Positions 30,696-38,802 of a stretch of 64,000 nucleotides of DNA are shown here, piece after piece. The DNA comes from Allofustis seminis DSM 15817 (GTDB taxonomy: Bacteria > Bacillota > Bacilli > Lactobacillales > Carnobacteriaceae_A). How positions within the stretch are numbered: position 1 is the first letter of the stretch; every line of letters starts with the position of its first letter. The notes under the pieces are model-generated. The model worked only from the letters and a program-made list of their open reading frames with translations, ran no database searches and was not told where the DNA came from. The position numbers were made by a program, and so were the translations under genes. The stretch lies in contig NZ_KB894081.1 of NCBI RefSeq assembly GCF_000374325.1, forward strand, positions 1 to 64,000. Direction: 5' to 3'.

Positions 30696-31043
30696 ATGCC
30701 AAGAAAACCAAAACGTCCATGTAGGTATCAAGGTTGCCCCAACCTATCAGATGATGTCTACTGCGATGAACATAAAAAGTTAATGACTAAACACTATGAG
30801 TCTTTTACTCGTGGCTACTCATCAGGGAAAAGATATGGAAGAAGCTGGCGAAAGATAAGGGAGCGCTATGTAAGGATGCATCCTCTTTGTGAGATGTGTC
30901 TAAAAGAAGGAAAATCCACCCTAGTAGAGGAAATCCACCATATCCTTCCTTTATCTGAGGGAGGAAATCACGAGGAAAATAATCTGATGAGCTTGTGTAA
31001 ATCTTGCCATGAGAAAATTCACCGTGATCGAGGAGACCGTTAA
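30696..31043 (+). CDS. HNH endonuclease of the packaging module
   Basis: A 115-residue HNH nuclease with CEMC ... VEEIHHILPLSEGG ... NNLMSLCKSCHEKIH, which gives the zinc cysteines and the H-N-H residues. I chose ATG 30696 (MPRKPKRPC); the longer frame runs into the terminator. HNH proteins next to a P27/HK97-type terminase cooperate with it in cutting cos sites, which fits the GC-rich gap that follows. Confidence 0.9.
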   Translation: MPRKPKRPCRYQGCPNLSDDVYCDEHKKLMTKHYESFTRGYSSGKRYGRSWRKIRERYVRMHPLCEMCLKEGKSTLVEEIHHILPLSEGGNHEENNLMSLCKSCHEKIHRDRGDR

Positions 31044-31154
31044 AGGGCAGGGGGAGGGGAAATCTCTAAAAGCTTAGCCCCTGGACAACGGCGGCCCCTC
31101 TCACGCACAAAAAAGGGAAATCAAAGGGGGTATTAACCCCACTTCAGAAATGGG
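31044..31154. other. GC-rich gap, candidate cos site
   Basis: Between the HNH and small terminase genes the sequence turns unusually GC-rich (GGGGGAGGGG, GCCCCTGGACAACGG, GGCCCCTCTCACGC). Near the right end GGGG TATTAA CCCC and CCCC...GGGG give alternative hairpins over the terminase ribosome site. Cohesive-end sites of HNH/P27-terminase phages lie at this place. No exact cut site can be defined. Confidence 0.45.
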
Positions 31155-31700
31155 GTGATAGAAATAGCAAAAGATGGAACAAGAAGAGGTGGGAAAAGAG
31201 CGGGAGCTGGTAGAAAATCTAAACCCTTAATTGAAAAGATAAATGCAGGCCTAGATGCCAAGGTGATTGACCTACCAGAGACAGAAGATTTAAGTGGAGC
31301 CGATATGCCACTTGTAAAAGATTACATGAAAAGAAAACAAAGAGATGGAAGTGACCTTTATGCAGAAGAAATCTATACAGAAACATGGGATTGGCTTAAA
31401 AAGTTCTCTTGTGAACAGCTCGTTGGGACTCAGCTTTTAAACCAATACGCCATGAGTGTTTCAAGATGGATTCAGTGCGAGGAGGCTATTTCTGAATTTG
31501 GCTTTTTAGCAAAACATCCAACAACAGGTCAAGCCATAGCATCTCCTTATGTCAGCATGAGTCAGAATTATATGAAGCAAGTCAATCAGATTTGGTATCA
31601 GATTTATGACATTGTAAAAGAAAACTCATCCATCGACTATGAGGGCGCAACACCACAAGATGATGTGATGGAAAGATTACTAAGAACAAGAAAGAGGTAG
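31155..31700 (+). CDS. P27-type terminase small subunit
   Basis: A 181-residue protein with the basic start KDGTRRGGKRAGAGRKSK typical of P27-family small terminases, followed by a helical region (YTETWDWLKKF, LNQYAMSVSRWIQCEEAI, PYVSMSQNYMKQVNQI). It recognises the packaging site and feeds DNA to the large subunit. The start is uncertain: GTG 31155 is used here, but the family usually begins at the equivalent of IAKDG, which would need an ATA start at 31164. The large subunit is 4 kb downstream, separated by modification genes. Confidence 0.82.
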   Translation: MIEIAKDGTRRGGKRAGAGRKSKPLIEKINAGLDAKVIDLPETEDLSGADMPLVKDYMKRKQRDGSDLYAEEIYTETWDWLKKFSCEQLVGTQLLNQYAMSVSRWIQCEEAISEFGFLAKHPTTGQAIASPYVSMSQNYMKQVNQIWYQIYDIVKENSSIDYEGATPQDDVMERLLRTRKR

Positions 31701-31705
31701 AAAAT

Positions 31706-32488
31706 ATGATAGAAAAAGTAAACCCAATGCATCCAGATAAACTAGCCGACAGGATAGCAGGTGCAATTGTTGATTTAGCCTATAAAAAGGAGCAAGACCC
31801 TAAAATAGCTGTTGAAGTGTTAATTGGTCATGGCACTTGCCATGTCATCATAGAGACAGGCACTAGGCTAAAGTTTAGGGAAATTAAGTCCATTATTCAA
31901 AGGATTGCTGGAGATATAAAAAAAGATATTGCCATTTTCCCTCAAGATATTAGCCTCTCTCATAACCAAGAGGAAAAAATGAAGTGTGGAGACAATGGCA
32001 TATTTAGGGGAGCACCTTTAAGTGAAGAAGATAAAAAGCTAAGTAAAATAGCAAGAGATATCTACTCAAAATATCCCTTTGATGGTAAATACATACTTGA
32101 TAAGGATAGGCTGATTATCTGCCAATCTCATGCAGAAAAAGAAGACTTACAAGCCTTGTATCCAAAAGCAGAGATTAATCCTCTAGGCTATTGGACAGGT
32201 GGACCCAATGTTGATACTGGTGCAACCAACAGAAAACTTGGTTCAGATATGGCTGATTCTGTAACGGGTGGTGGCCTTCATGGAAAAGACCTATCTAAGG
32301 CAGATGTATCCGTGAACATCTACGCTTTTTTAAAGGCACAAGAAACGGGGAGGCCTGTAGAACTTTCCTGTGCAATTGGAGATGAAGAAGTGGACGGTAG
32401 GCCTTACAAGCAAATTGTAGAAATAGCAAGAAAGTATATCGATTCCCTTGGTGGCTTTGAGAAGTTTGCCGAGTGGGGTCTTTTTTAA
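31706..32488 (+). CDS. metK: Reduced S-adenosylmethionine synthetase
   Basis: A 260-residue MetK homologue, much shorter than the roughly 390-residue cellular enzyme. Retained motifs are NPMHPDKLADRIAGAIVD (ATP/Met site), CGDNGIFRGAP, and the C-terminal GGPNVDTGATNRKLGSDM, then TGGGLHGKDLSKADVSVNI (phosphate loop). The middle domain is mostly lost. It would make SAM from ATP and methionine. It sits directly before two DNA methyltransferase genes, so a dedicated methyl-donor supply is the natural reading. Catalytic competence is not proven. Confidence 0.85.
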   Translation: MIEKVNPMHPDKLADRIAGAIVDLAYKKEQDPKIAVEVLIGHGTCHVIIETGTRLKFREIKSIIQRIAGDIKKDIAIFPQDISLSHNQEEKMKCGDNGIFRGAPLSEEDKKLSKIARDIYSKYPFDGKYILDKDRLIICQSHAEKEDLQALYPKAEINPLGYWTGGPNVDTGATNRKLGSDMADSVTGGGLHGKDLSKADVSVNIYAFLKAQETGRPVELSCAIGDEEVDGRPYKQIVEIARKYIDSLGGFEKFAEWGLF

Positions 32489-32499
32489 TGGGAGGATGT

Positions 32500-33738
32500 A
32501 TGGATATTCAAAAGAAAAAGATAAAAGGCCTTATTCCAGCTGACTACAATCCAAGAAAAGACTTAAAGCCAGGTGATGAAGAGTATGAAAAACTTAAAAA
32601 ATCGATTGAAACTTTTGGTTATGTTGAACCTGTTATATGGAATGAAAAGACGGGGCAGGTAGTTGGTGGCCATCAGAGACTAAAAGTGTTGGAAGACTTA
32701 GGCTATAAAGAAATTGACTGTGTGGTCATTTCTATGGATGAAACCCAGGAGAAGGCCTTAAATATTGCCTTAAACAAAATATCGGGTGATTGGGATAAAG
32801 AAAAATTGATGCTTTTAATCACTGATTTAGAGTCAGAAGCTTTTGATGTTTCACTAACTGGCTTTGACCTTCCTGAACTTGATGATTTGTTTAAAGATAG
32901 TCTTTCAGATGGAATTAAGGATGATGATTTCGATGTTGAAAAAGAACTAGAAAAGCCAGCTCTATCAAAGTTAGGCGACTTATGGACTTTAGGACGACAT
33001 AAGCTTTTAGTAGGTGATGCAACCAAGGAAAAATCCTATCAAAAATTAATGGGAGAGGTGAAGGCCAATCTGGTAGTTACTGATCCTCCTTATAACGTCA
33101 ACTATGAAGGAAAAGCTGGGAAAATAAAAAATGACCATATGGATCAGGGTTCGTTTTATGAGTTTCTACTTGCTGCCTTTAGAAATATGGAACATGTTAT
33201 GGCAGATGACGCTAGTATCTATGTCTTTCATGCAGACACAGAAGGCTTAAATTTTAGAAGGGCCTTTGAAGATGCAGGCTTTTATTTGTCGGGCACATGT
33301 ATTTGGAAGAAGCAGTCCCTAGTTCTAGGTAGAAGTCCTTACCAATGGCAACATGAGCCCATACTTTTTGGCTGGAAGAAAAAGGGCAAGCATAAATGGT
33401 ATACAGGAAGAAAAGAATCAACCATCTGGGAGTTTGATAAACCTAAGAAGAATCAGGACCACCCAACCATGAAACCTATACCACTAGTGGCCTATCCCAT
33501 TATGAACTCATCTCTTACTAATTCAGTAATATTGGATTGTTTTGGTGGTAGTGGATCAAGTCTTATTGCTTGTGAACAGACAGATAGGATCTGCTACACA
33601 ATGGAGCTTGATGAAAAGTACGCTGATGTGATTGTAAAAAGATATATCGAGCAAGTGGGTAAAGTGGATGACGTTTCTGTTGAAAGGGATGGAGTCCGAT
33701 TCTCCTATACTGAAGTGGTGAATTTTAATGACGAGTAA
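32500..33738 (+). CDS. ParB-domain DNA methyltransferase (N6A/N4C type)
   Basis: A 412-residue fusion. Residues 1-90 are ParB/Srx-like (GLIPADYNPRKDLKPGDEEY, VVGGHQRLKVLEDLG). Residues 165-400 are a beta-class methyltransferase with VVTDPPYNVNYEG (motif IV, about 192) and DCFGGSGSSLIACEQ (motif I, near 348). I chose ATG 32500, preceded by GGGAGG; the longer start lies within metK. It is a typical phage orphan methyltransferase and probably protects element DNA from host restriction. Its target sequence cannot be deduced. Confidence 0.9.
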   Translation: MDIQKKKIKGLIPADYNPRKDLKPGDEEYEKLKKSIETFGYVEPVIWNEKTGQVVGGHQRLKVLEDLGYKEIDCVVISMDETQEKALNIALNKISGDWDKEKLMLLITDLESEAFDVSLTGFDLPELDDLFKDSLSDGIKDDDFDVEKELEKPALSKLGDLWTLGRHKLLVGDATKEKSYQKLMGEVKANLVVTDPPYNVNYEGKAGKIKNDHMDQGSFYEFLLAAFRNMEHVMADDASIYVFHADTEGLNFRRAFEDAGFYLSGTCIWKKQSLVLGRSPYQWQHEPILFGWKKKGKHKWYTGRKESTIWEFDKPKKNQDHPTMKPIPLVAYPIMNSSLTNSVILDCFGGSGSSLIACEQTDRICYTMELDEKYADVIVKRYIEQVGKVDDVSVERDGVRFSYTEVVNFNDE

Positions 33739-35176
33739 TTTAACCCTAGGTTCTTTATTCGATGGGTCTGGTGGTTTTTCCTTAGCAGCTAAACTTAATG
33801 GTATTAAGCCTATATGGGCAAGTGAAATTGAACCCTTTCCCATAAGAGTAACCACTAAGAGATTACCGGAAGTAAAACATTTAGGTGATATCAGAGAAAT
33901 TAAAGGCGAGAAGATAGAGCCTGTTGATATCATAAGCTTCGGTTCTCCCTGTCAAGACCTATCTATTGCAGGGAAAAGGGGTGGCTTGAAAGGAGAACAA
34001 TCAAATCTTTTTTTTGAAGCCATAAGGATTATTAAGGAAATGAGGTGGAAGACTAATGAAAAATATCCAAGATACATCCTGTGGGAAAATGTCCCAGGAG
34101 CCTTCTCCTCAAACAAAGGAGAAGATTTTAGAAGAGTCCTTGATGAAATTATATCCATCAAAGGAGCGTATCCCTCAGTGCCTATGCCTAGTCAAGGCAA
34201 ATGGCCCTATGCCGATCTACTTATGGGAGAAGAATTTAGCCTTGCTTGGAGGGTTCTTGATGCAAAATACTTCGGAGTGCCCCAGCGAAGGAGAAGAATC
34301 TTTCTTATCGCAGATTTTGGAGGAAGAAGTGCCGGACAAATACTATTTGACCAAGAAGGCCTGCCTTGGAATCTTAAAAAGAGCAAGGAAAAAAGGAAAA
34401 GAAATCCCTGGGCCACTAAAAACTGCACTGGAAAAGCAATCTGTTTAAATGACCAAGGTGGCCAGAGAATAGATATTAGAAATGAAGAATCAGGAACTTT
34501 AAGAGCAAAGGCAGGAAGCCCTCCCTTAGTTTTTGAAAACCACGGCCAAGACAGCCGATTTAAGGGACCTTTGGAGGAGTCACCGACCCTTTTATCTACT
34601 CTTGGAACAGGAGGAAATAACCAGCCTTTGGTGGCCTACGATATAAGACAAACATCAGAAAACACAAAAAATGAAAGACATCATATTTATAAATGTAATC
34701 TTGCAAGGACGGTTGATACGAGTGGCAATCCACCTACAAGAAACCAAGGTGGAGTAGCAGTGATTCGAGATATTTATTCACTTAGTAAGAACTCCCACTT
34801 TACAAACACACAGGTCAATGAAACATCCTCACTGGTTGCAACTGATTATAAAGATCCACCTCTTGTTTTTAATAAGTATATAAGAAGACTTACTCCTACA
34901 GAGTGTGGGAGGTTACAAGGCTTTCCTGATGATTGGTGTCAAAACTTAGAGACAGAAAATCCAACAGAAGAAGAGATGGTCTTTTGGAGAAAGGTCTTTA
35001 AAACAGACACTAAAATTAGAAGATTAAAGAAAGAGAAGACCGATAGGCAAATAAGAAAATGGCTTAAAGACCCGCATACAGATTCGGCTGAGTACAAAAT
35101 GTGGGGCAACGGAATCGCCCTACCATGTGCAGTCTATATTTTTGAGAAATTAGTGAAGGTAGACTATTCCACTTAA
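33728..35176 (+). CDS. C5-cytosine DNA methyltransferase (phage orphan)
   Basis: A 482-residue m5C methyltransferase with motif I LGSLFDGSGGFSLAA, IV FGSPCQDLSIAGKRGGL, VI WENVPGAF, VIII GVPQRRRRIFLIADFGG, a long variable target-recognition region (about 215-385) and IX-X RRLTPTECGRLQGFPDDW and MWGNGIALPCA. It overlaps the previous gene by 11 bases. No restriction partner is nearby, so it is likely an anti-restriction enzyme. The long target region suggests more than one target, which is speculative. Confidence 0.9.
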   Translation: MTSNLTLGSLFDGSGGFSLAAKLNGIKPIWASEIEPFPIRVTTKRLPEVKHLGDIREIKGEKIEPVDIISFGSPCQDLSIAGKRGGLKGEQSNLFFEAIRIIKEMRWKTNEKYPRYILWENVPGAFSSNKGEDFRRVLDEIISIKGAYPSVPMPSQGKWPYADLLMGEEFSLAWRVLDAKYFGVPQRRRRIFLIADFGGRSAGQILFDQEGLPWNLKKSKEKRKRNPWATKNCTGKAICLNDQGGQRIDIRNEESGTLRAKAGSPPLVFENHGQDSRFKGPLEESPTLLSTLGTGGNNQPLVAYDIRQTSENTKNERHHIYKCNLARTVDTSGNPPTRNQGGVAVIRDIYSLSKNSHFTNTQVNETSSLVATDYKDPPLVFNKYIRRLTPTECGRLQGFPDDWCQNLETENPTEEEMVFWRKVFKTDTKIRRLKKEKTDRQIRKWLKDPHTDSAEYKMWGNGIALPCAVYIFEKLVKVDYST

Positions 35177-35263
35177 TCGATTCTTTTTGAAATATAGAGC
35201 AAAGAAACCTCCTCTAAGCGCTATTTATAGCCATTATTCTTTGAAATTGTCTTGACTTCCTTT

Positions 35264-35307
35264 TGGACCTACGGGAATATGTAGACACAAAAGCAAGGAG
35301 GTCAAAG
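35264..35307 (+). promoter_or_regulatory. Possible leader E with ribosome-site pairing
   Basis: GACCT near 35265 can pair with AGGTC (35298-35302) that carries the ribosome site, enclosing a CTAC/GTAG hairpin. TTGACT lies just upstream (about 35248) and could be a -35 box. The layout resembles leaders A and B, and again a SHOCT-like gene follows. The evidence is weak. Confidence 0.3.
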
Positions 35308-35570
35308 ATGACAAACAAAGAATTAAAAAGACAAACATTTTTAGAAGCTACAAAAAGATATAAAGAACAAAAAAGAGGACTTTATGAGAGAGAGCCAGAA
35401 AGAGAACTTTACGATAATGGGAAAATTGGCTGGAATGAATACGTAAAGCTTAGTAAAAAGAGAAAAGACCAAGAAAGAGAAAAATATCAAAGGGCAATAA
35501 AAACTATGAGCTTTATGATGACGGCCTCATTACCTATGATGAGTTTTTAGAATTAAATGGAGGAAACTAA
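35308..35570 (+). CDS. SHOCT-like small protein with a -1 frameshift
   Basis: ATG 35308 (MTNKELKRQ) follows AAGGAGG. In the zero frame it gives 80 residues and stops at 35550 with a meaningless tail (TMSFMMTASLPMMSF). A -1 shift at the A-run 35499-35503 continues the protein as NYELYDDGLITYDEFLELN and ends at 35570. That tail repeats the SHOCT-like unit already seen earlier in the protein (LYDNGKIGWNEYVKLS). Either programmed frameshifting or a single-base indel explains this. The function is unknown. Confidence 0.65.
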
Positions 35571-35571
35571 G

Positions 35572-35877
35572 ATGGCTTACAAGTTCACGAAAACTCAAAG
35601 AGACCTAAACGATTTAATTCAATCATCAGCTATTACCATGGTTGGCTTAGTGGAAGGAGAAGAGGGAGATTTAGCATTCCAAGAGTACTTAAAAGAATAT
35701 TTAGAAGATGACACTATATACGTTACCGAAGGCAGAGTTATTAATGAATTTTATGGGACTGATTTTAAGGATGATTTAAGAATCGTTAGCCTTAAGTATA
35801 ATAAGCTAGGAAGACTTCCTTTGATAAGGCTTGAAATTGGAGCCAAGTGGTTTGATGACTTTATAGACAACTTATAA
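35572..35877 (+). CDS. Hypothetical phage protein
   Basis: A 101-residue acidic protein (MAYKFTKTQRDLNDLIQS ... EIGAKWFDDFIDNL) with no family I recognise. I chose ATG 35572 because GGAGG lies nine bases upstream, inside the end of the frameshifted SHOCT-like frame. It lies between the methyltransferase cluster and the large terminase gene. Confidence 0.7.
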   Translation: MAYKFTKTQRDLNDLIQSSAITMVGLVEGEEGDLAFQEYLKEYLEDDTIYVTEGRVINEFYGTDFKDDLRIVSLKYNKLGRLPLIRLEIGAKWFDDFIDNL

Positions 35878-35924
35878 AAGATAATAAAAAGACAAAAGGA
35901 CTAGGCTCTTTTTGTCGTGGTAAA

Positions 35925-35949
35925 AGTCACAGTAATGTGGCTATTTTTT
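35925..35949 (+). terminator. Terminator-like hairpin before the large terminase
   Basis: AGTCACA (35925-35931) pairs with TGTGGCT (35936-35942), followed by ATTTTTT. It covers the GTG at 35937, which argues against that codon as the terminase start. Confidence 0.6.
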
Positions 35950-35972
35950 ATGCCAATTTTCAAAAGAGGGAG

Positions 35973-37583
35973 GTGAAGATTATCAGAAAGTTAAAAAATT
36001 ATAAGCCAACCAGGTTTATGAAGGAAGATTCTTTCTATGATAAAGAAAGGGCTGATTATGCAGTAACTTTTATTGAATGTTTAACACACACAAAAGGCAA
36101 ATGGGCAGGCAAGCCTTTTGAACTAATGGATTGGCAAGAAAGAATTATAAGGGACTTATTTGGAGTAATAAAACCAAATGGATATAGACAATTTAATACG
36201 GCTTATATAGAAATTCCTAAAAAACAAGGCAAGTCTGAGTTAGCTGCTGCTGTAGCTCTTCTTTTAACTTGTGGAGACTTTGAAGAAAGAGCAGAGGTTT
36301 ATGGCTGCGCTGCAGATAGACAGCAAGCGACCATTGTATTTGATGTTGCAGCCGACATGGTAAGAATGTGCCCTGCCTTAAACAAGAGGGTGAAGATTCT
36401 TCAATCTCAAAAACGAATTATCTATAGGCCGACTAACTCTTTCTATCAAGTTTTATCTGCAGAGGCTTATTCCAAGCACGGCTTTAACATCCACGGAGTA
36501 GTATTTGATGAACTTCACACTCAACCAAATAGAAAACTCTTTGATGTAATGACGAAAGGCTCTGGGGATGCAAGAACACAGCCTTTGTATTTTTTAATTA
36601 CAACAGCAGGAACGGACACCAAGTCCATCTGTTATGAGACCCACCAAAAGGCGGTCGATATCATTGATGGAAGAAAGACCGATCCTAGCTTTTATCCAGT
36701 GATTTATGGAGCTGATATGGATGATGATTGGACAGATGAGGAGGTTTGGAAGAAGGCAAATCCATCTCTTGGAGTAACGGTTCATATTGACAAGGTAAGG
36801 CAAGCCTGTGAATCGGCTAAACAAAATCCGACAGAAGAAAATGCCTTCAGGCAATTACGACTCAATCAATGGGTTAAACAATCCATTAGGTGGATGCCAA
36901 TGGATAAGTGGGATGAATGTGCTTTTAAGATTGATCCTAAAGAGCTTGAAGGTAAGGTTTGTTATGGCGGTTTAGATTTATCATCAACATCAGATATGAC
37001 CTCTTTTGTCTTGGTATTTCCCCCAGAGGATGCAGATGATAAGTACCATATCCTACCTTACTTTTGGCTACCAGAAGAGACCTTATCTCTACGTGTTGCA
37101 AGAGACCATGTAAATTACGATATATGGGAAAAAGAAGGCTATTTGCAAACAACGGAAGGAAATGTGGTTCATTATGGTTTTATTGAGAAATTCATAGAAG
37201 ATTTGGGAGAAAAGTATAACATTCGTGAAATTGCCTTTGATAGGTGGGGTGCTATACAAATGGTTCAAAACCTTGAAGGTATGGGCTTTACAGTGGTTCC
37301 CTTTGGTCAAGGTTTTAAGGATATGAGTCCACCAACTAAGGAGTTAATGAAGTTAACCCTAGAGAAGAAAATTGCCCATGGAGGTCATCCTGTACTTAGG
37401 TGGAATATGGATAATATCTTTATTCGAACTGACCCAGCAGGAAATATTAAACCAGATAAGGAAAAGTCTACAGAAAAAATCGATGGCGTTATAGCCACCA
37501 TTATGGCACTTGATCGAGCAATACGCTATGGAAATGATAATAGTGAATCAGTATATGAAAGTAGAGGTCTTTTACTAATTTAA
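35973..37583 (+). CDS. Terminase large subunit
   Basis: A protein of about 536 residues with an ATPase domain (Walker A IEIPKKQGKSE, Walker B VVFDELH near 180) and a C-terminal nuclease domain (YGGLDLSSTSDMTSF, FDRWGA). It packages DNA into proheads. No good ATG exists: GTG 35973 is used here, and ATT 35979, better spaced from AGGGAGGTG, is an alternative. An eight-codon frame (ATG 35950 to TGA) overlaps the start, so translation may be coupled to it. Confidence 0.9.
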   Translation: MKIIRKLKNYKPTRFMKEDSFYDKERADYAVTFIECLTHTKGKWAGKPFELMDWQERIIRDLFGVIKPNGYRQFNTAYIEIPKKQGKSELAAAVALLLTCGDFEERAEVYGCAADRQQATIVFDVAADMVRMCPALNKRVKILQSQKRIIYRPTNSFYQVLSAEAYSKHGFNIHGVVFDELHTQPNRKLFDVMTKGSGDARTQPLYFLITTAGTDTKSICYETHQKAVDIIDGRKTDPSFYPVIYGADMDDDWTDEEVWKKANPSLGVTVHIDKVRQACESAKQNPTEENAFRQLRLNQWVKQSIRWMPMDKWDECAFKIDPKELEGKVCYGGLDLSSTSDMTSFVLVFPPEDADDKYHILPYFWLPEETLSLRVARDHVNYDIWEKEGYLQTTEGNVVHYGFIEKFIEDLGEKYNIREIAFDRWGAIQMVQNLEGMGFTVVPFGQGFKDMSPPTKELMKLTLEKKIAHGGHPVLRWNMDNIFIRTDPAGNIKPDKEKSTEKIDGVIATIMALDRAIRYGNDNSESVYESRGLLLI

Positions 37584-37689
37584 TCTCGCCAAACATGTTT
37601 TATTAACGCCAAATAACAAATAATGGCTAAGATGATTCTCGCCAAAGTTGAATATTCATAGCCAAATAAGGTATAATGGCTAAGAAAGA
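37584..37689 (+). promoter_or_regulatory. Fic promoter with a 53-bp tandem operator repeat
   Basis: Two 53-bp imperfect tandem repeats start at 37584 and 37637, each with TCTCGCCAAA then GCCAAATAA...TAATGGCTAAGA. The 25-bp cores at 37608-37632 and 37661-37685 differ at three bases and contain AGCCA/TGGCT inverted halves. The second unit holds the promoter: TTGAAT (37648-37653), an 18-base spacer and TATAAT (37672-37677). This suggests autorepression of the Fic gene. Confidence 0.65.
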
Positions 37690-37697
37690 GGTGGCAT

Positions 37698-38741
37698 ATG
37701 AGAGAATTCAATTACAGTAAATTACTTAATCTAAATCTCCCGGTGGATATATATAAATTGATAGCCGGAATTTATGAATGTAAAGGTAAACAAGAATTAT
37801 ACGTTGCAAATTATCCTGACGTATTAGAAAAAATGATAGAAGTAGCCAAGATTCAAAGTACAAAAGCTTCAAACGCAATAGAAGGTATTTCTACAAGTGA
37901 TGGGCGTTTAGGTGAACTAATGAGTAAAAAATCTGAACCTAAAAACAGAAATGAGGAAGAAATTTATGGGTATAGAGTGGTTTTGGATATAATTCATGAC
38001 AATTATGAAAATATCGAACTCAACAAGAATAACATCTTAACTCTGCATAGTAGACTTTATTCCTATTCTTATGAATCACATAGAGGAAAATTTAAAAGCA
38101 TGGATAATGCTATTGTAGAAAGAAATGCGTTGGGAGAGGAAAAAATCATATTTAGCCCTGTATCTAGTTTTGAGACAGAAAAATATATAAATGAATGGCT
38201 AAATGCTTTCAATGAGGCACTTAAAATAGAAGTACCACCACTGCTATTAGTGCCGACATTTATTCATGATTTTTTATGCATTCACCCATTTAATGATGGA
38301 AATGGTAGAATGTCAAGACTCTTAACCTTACTTCTACTATATAGATTTGGATTTTTTGTAGGCAGATATATCAGTTTAGAAATGATAATAGAAGAAAGCA
38401 AAGATGATTACTATAGTGAACTTCAAGCATCAAGTGAAAATTGGCACGAGGGGACAAATGATGAACTACCATTCATTAGGTATATGTTATCTGTTATTCT
38501 AAAGGCATATAGGATATGTGATGAAAGGTTTTTATTAATAAGTGAACAAAGCTTAAGTTCATCAGAAAGGGTTATGCATGTTTTTAATAACTCTTTAGAA
38601 CCTTTATCTAAGTCGGATTTAATGATTCTATGTCCTGATATATCTCAAAGGACAATAGAAAGGGCATTAAAAGAACTTCAAGATAATAACTTGATTCAAA
38701 AGATTGGAAAAGGACGAAGTACCAGATATATAAAAAAATAG
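37698..38741 (+). CDS. Fic-domain protein (AMPylase type) moron
   Basis: A 347-residue Fic protein. The active-site motif is HPFNDGNGRMSRL (near 195). The inhibitory-helix motif SNAIEG (near 60, S/TxxxE-G/N type) shows that it is self-inhibited. The C-terminal 70 residues form a winged helix (SKSDLMILCPDISQRTIERAL). Fic enzymes attach AMP or similar groups to proteins. It is inserted between the large terminase and portal genes, with its own promoter and terminator and more A+T-rich DNA, as for a lysogeny cargo gene. Its target is unknown. Confidence 0.9.
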   Translation: MREFNYSKLLNLNLPVDIYKLIAGIYECKGKQELYVANYPDVLEKMIEVAKIQSTKASNAIEGISTSDGRLGELMSKKSEPKNRNEEEIYGYRVVLDIIHDNYENIELNKNNILTLHSRLYSYSYESHRGKFKSMDNAIVERNALGEEKIIFSPVSSFETEKYINEWLNAFNEALKIEVPPLLLVPTFIHDFLCIHPFNDGNGRMSRLLTLLLLYRFGFFVGRYISLEMIIEESKDDYYSELQASSENWHEGTNDELPFIRYMLSVILKAYRICDERFLLISEQSLSSSERVMHVFNNSLEPLSKSDLMILCPDISQRTIERALKELQDNNLIQKIGKGRSTRYIKK

Positions 38742-38750
38742 GAACATATT

Positions 38751-38778
38751 AAGCATCTACATTGGTAGGTGCTTTTTT
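38751..38778 (+). terminator. Rho-independent terminator after the Fic gene
   Basis: AAGCATCTAC (38751-38760) pairs with GTAGGTGCTT (38765-38774), followed by six T. It closes the moron unit. Confidence 0.85.
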
Positions 38779-38802
38779 AATGCAAAAGGATGGAGGTGAA
38801 AA

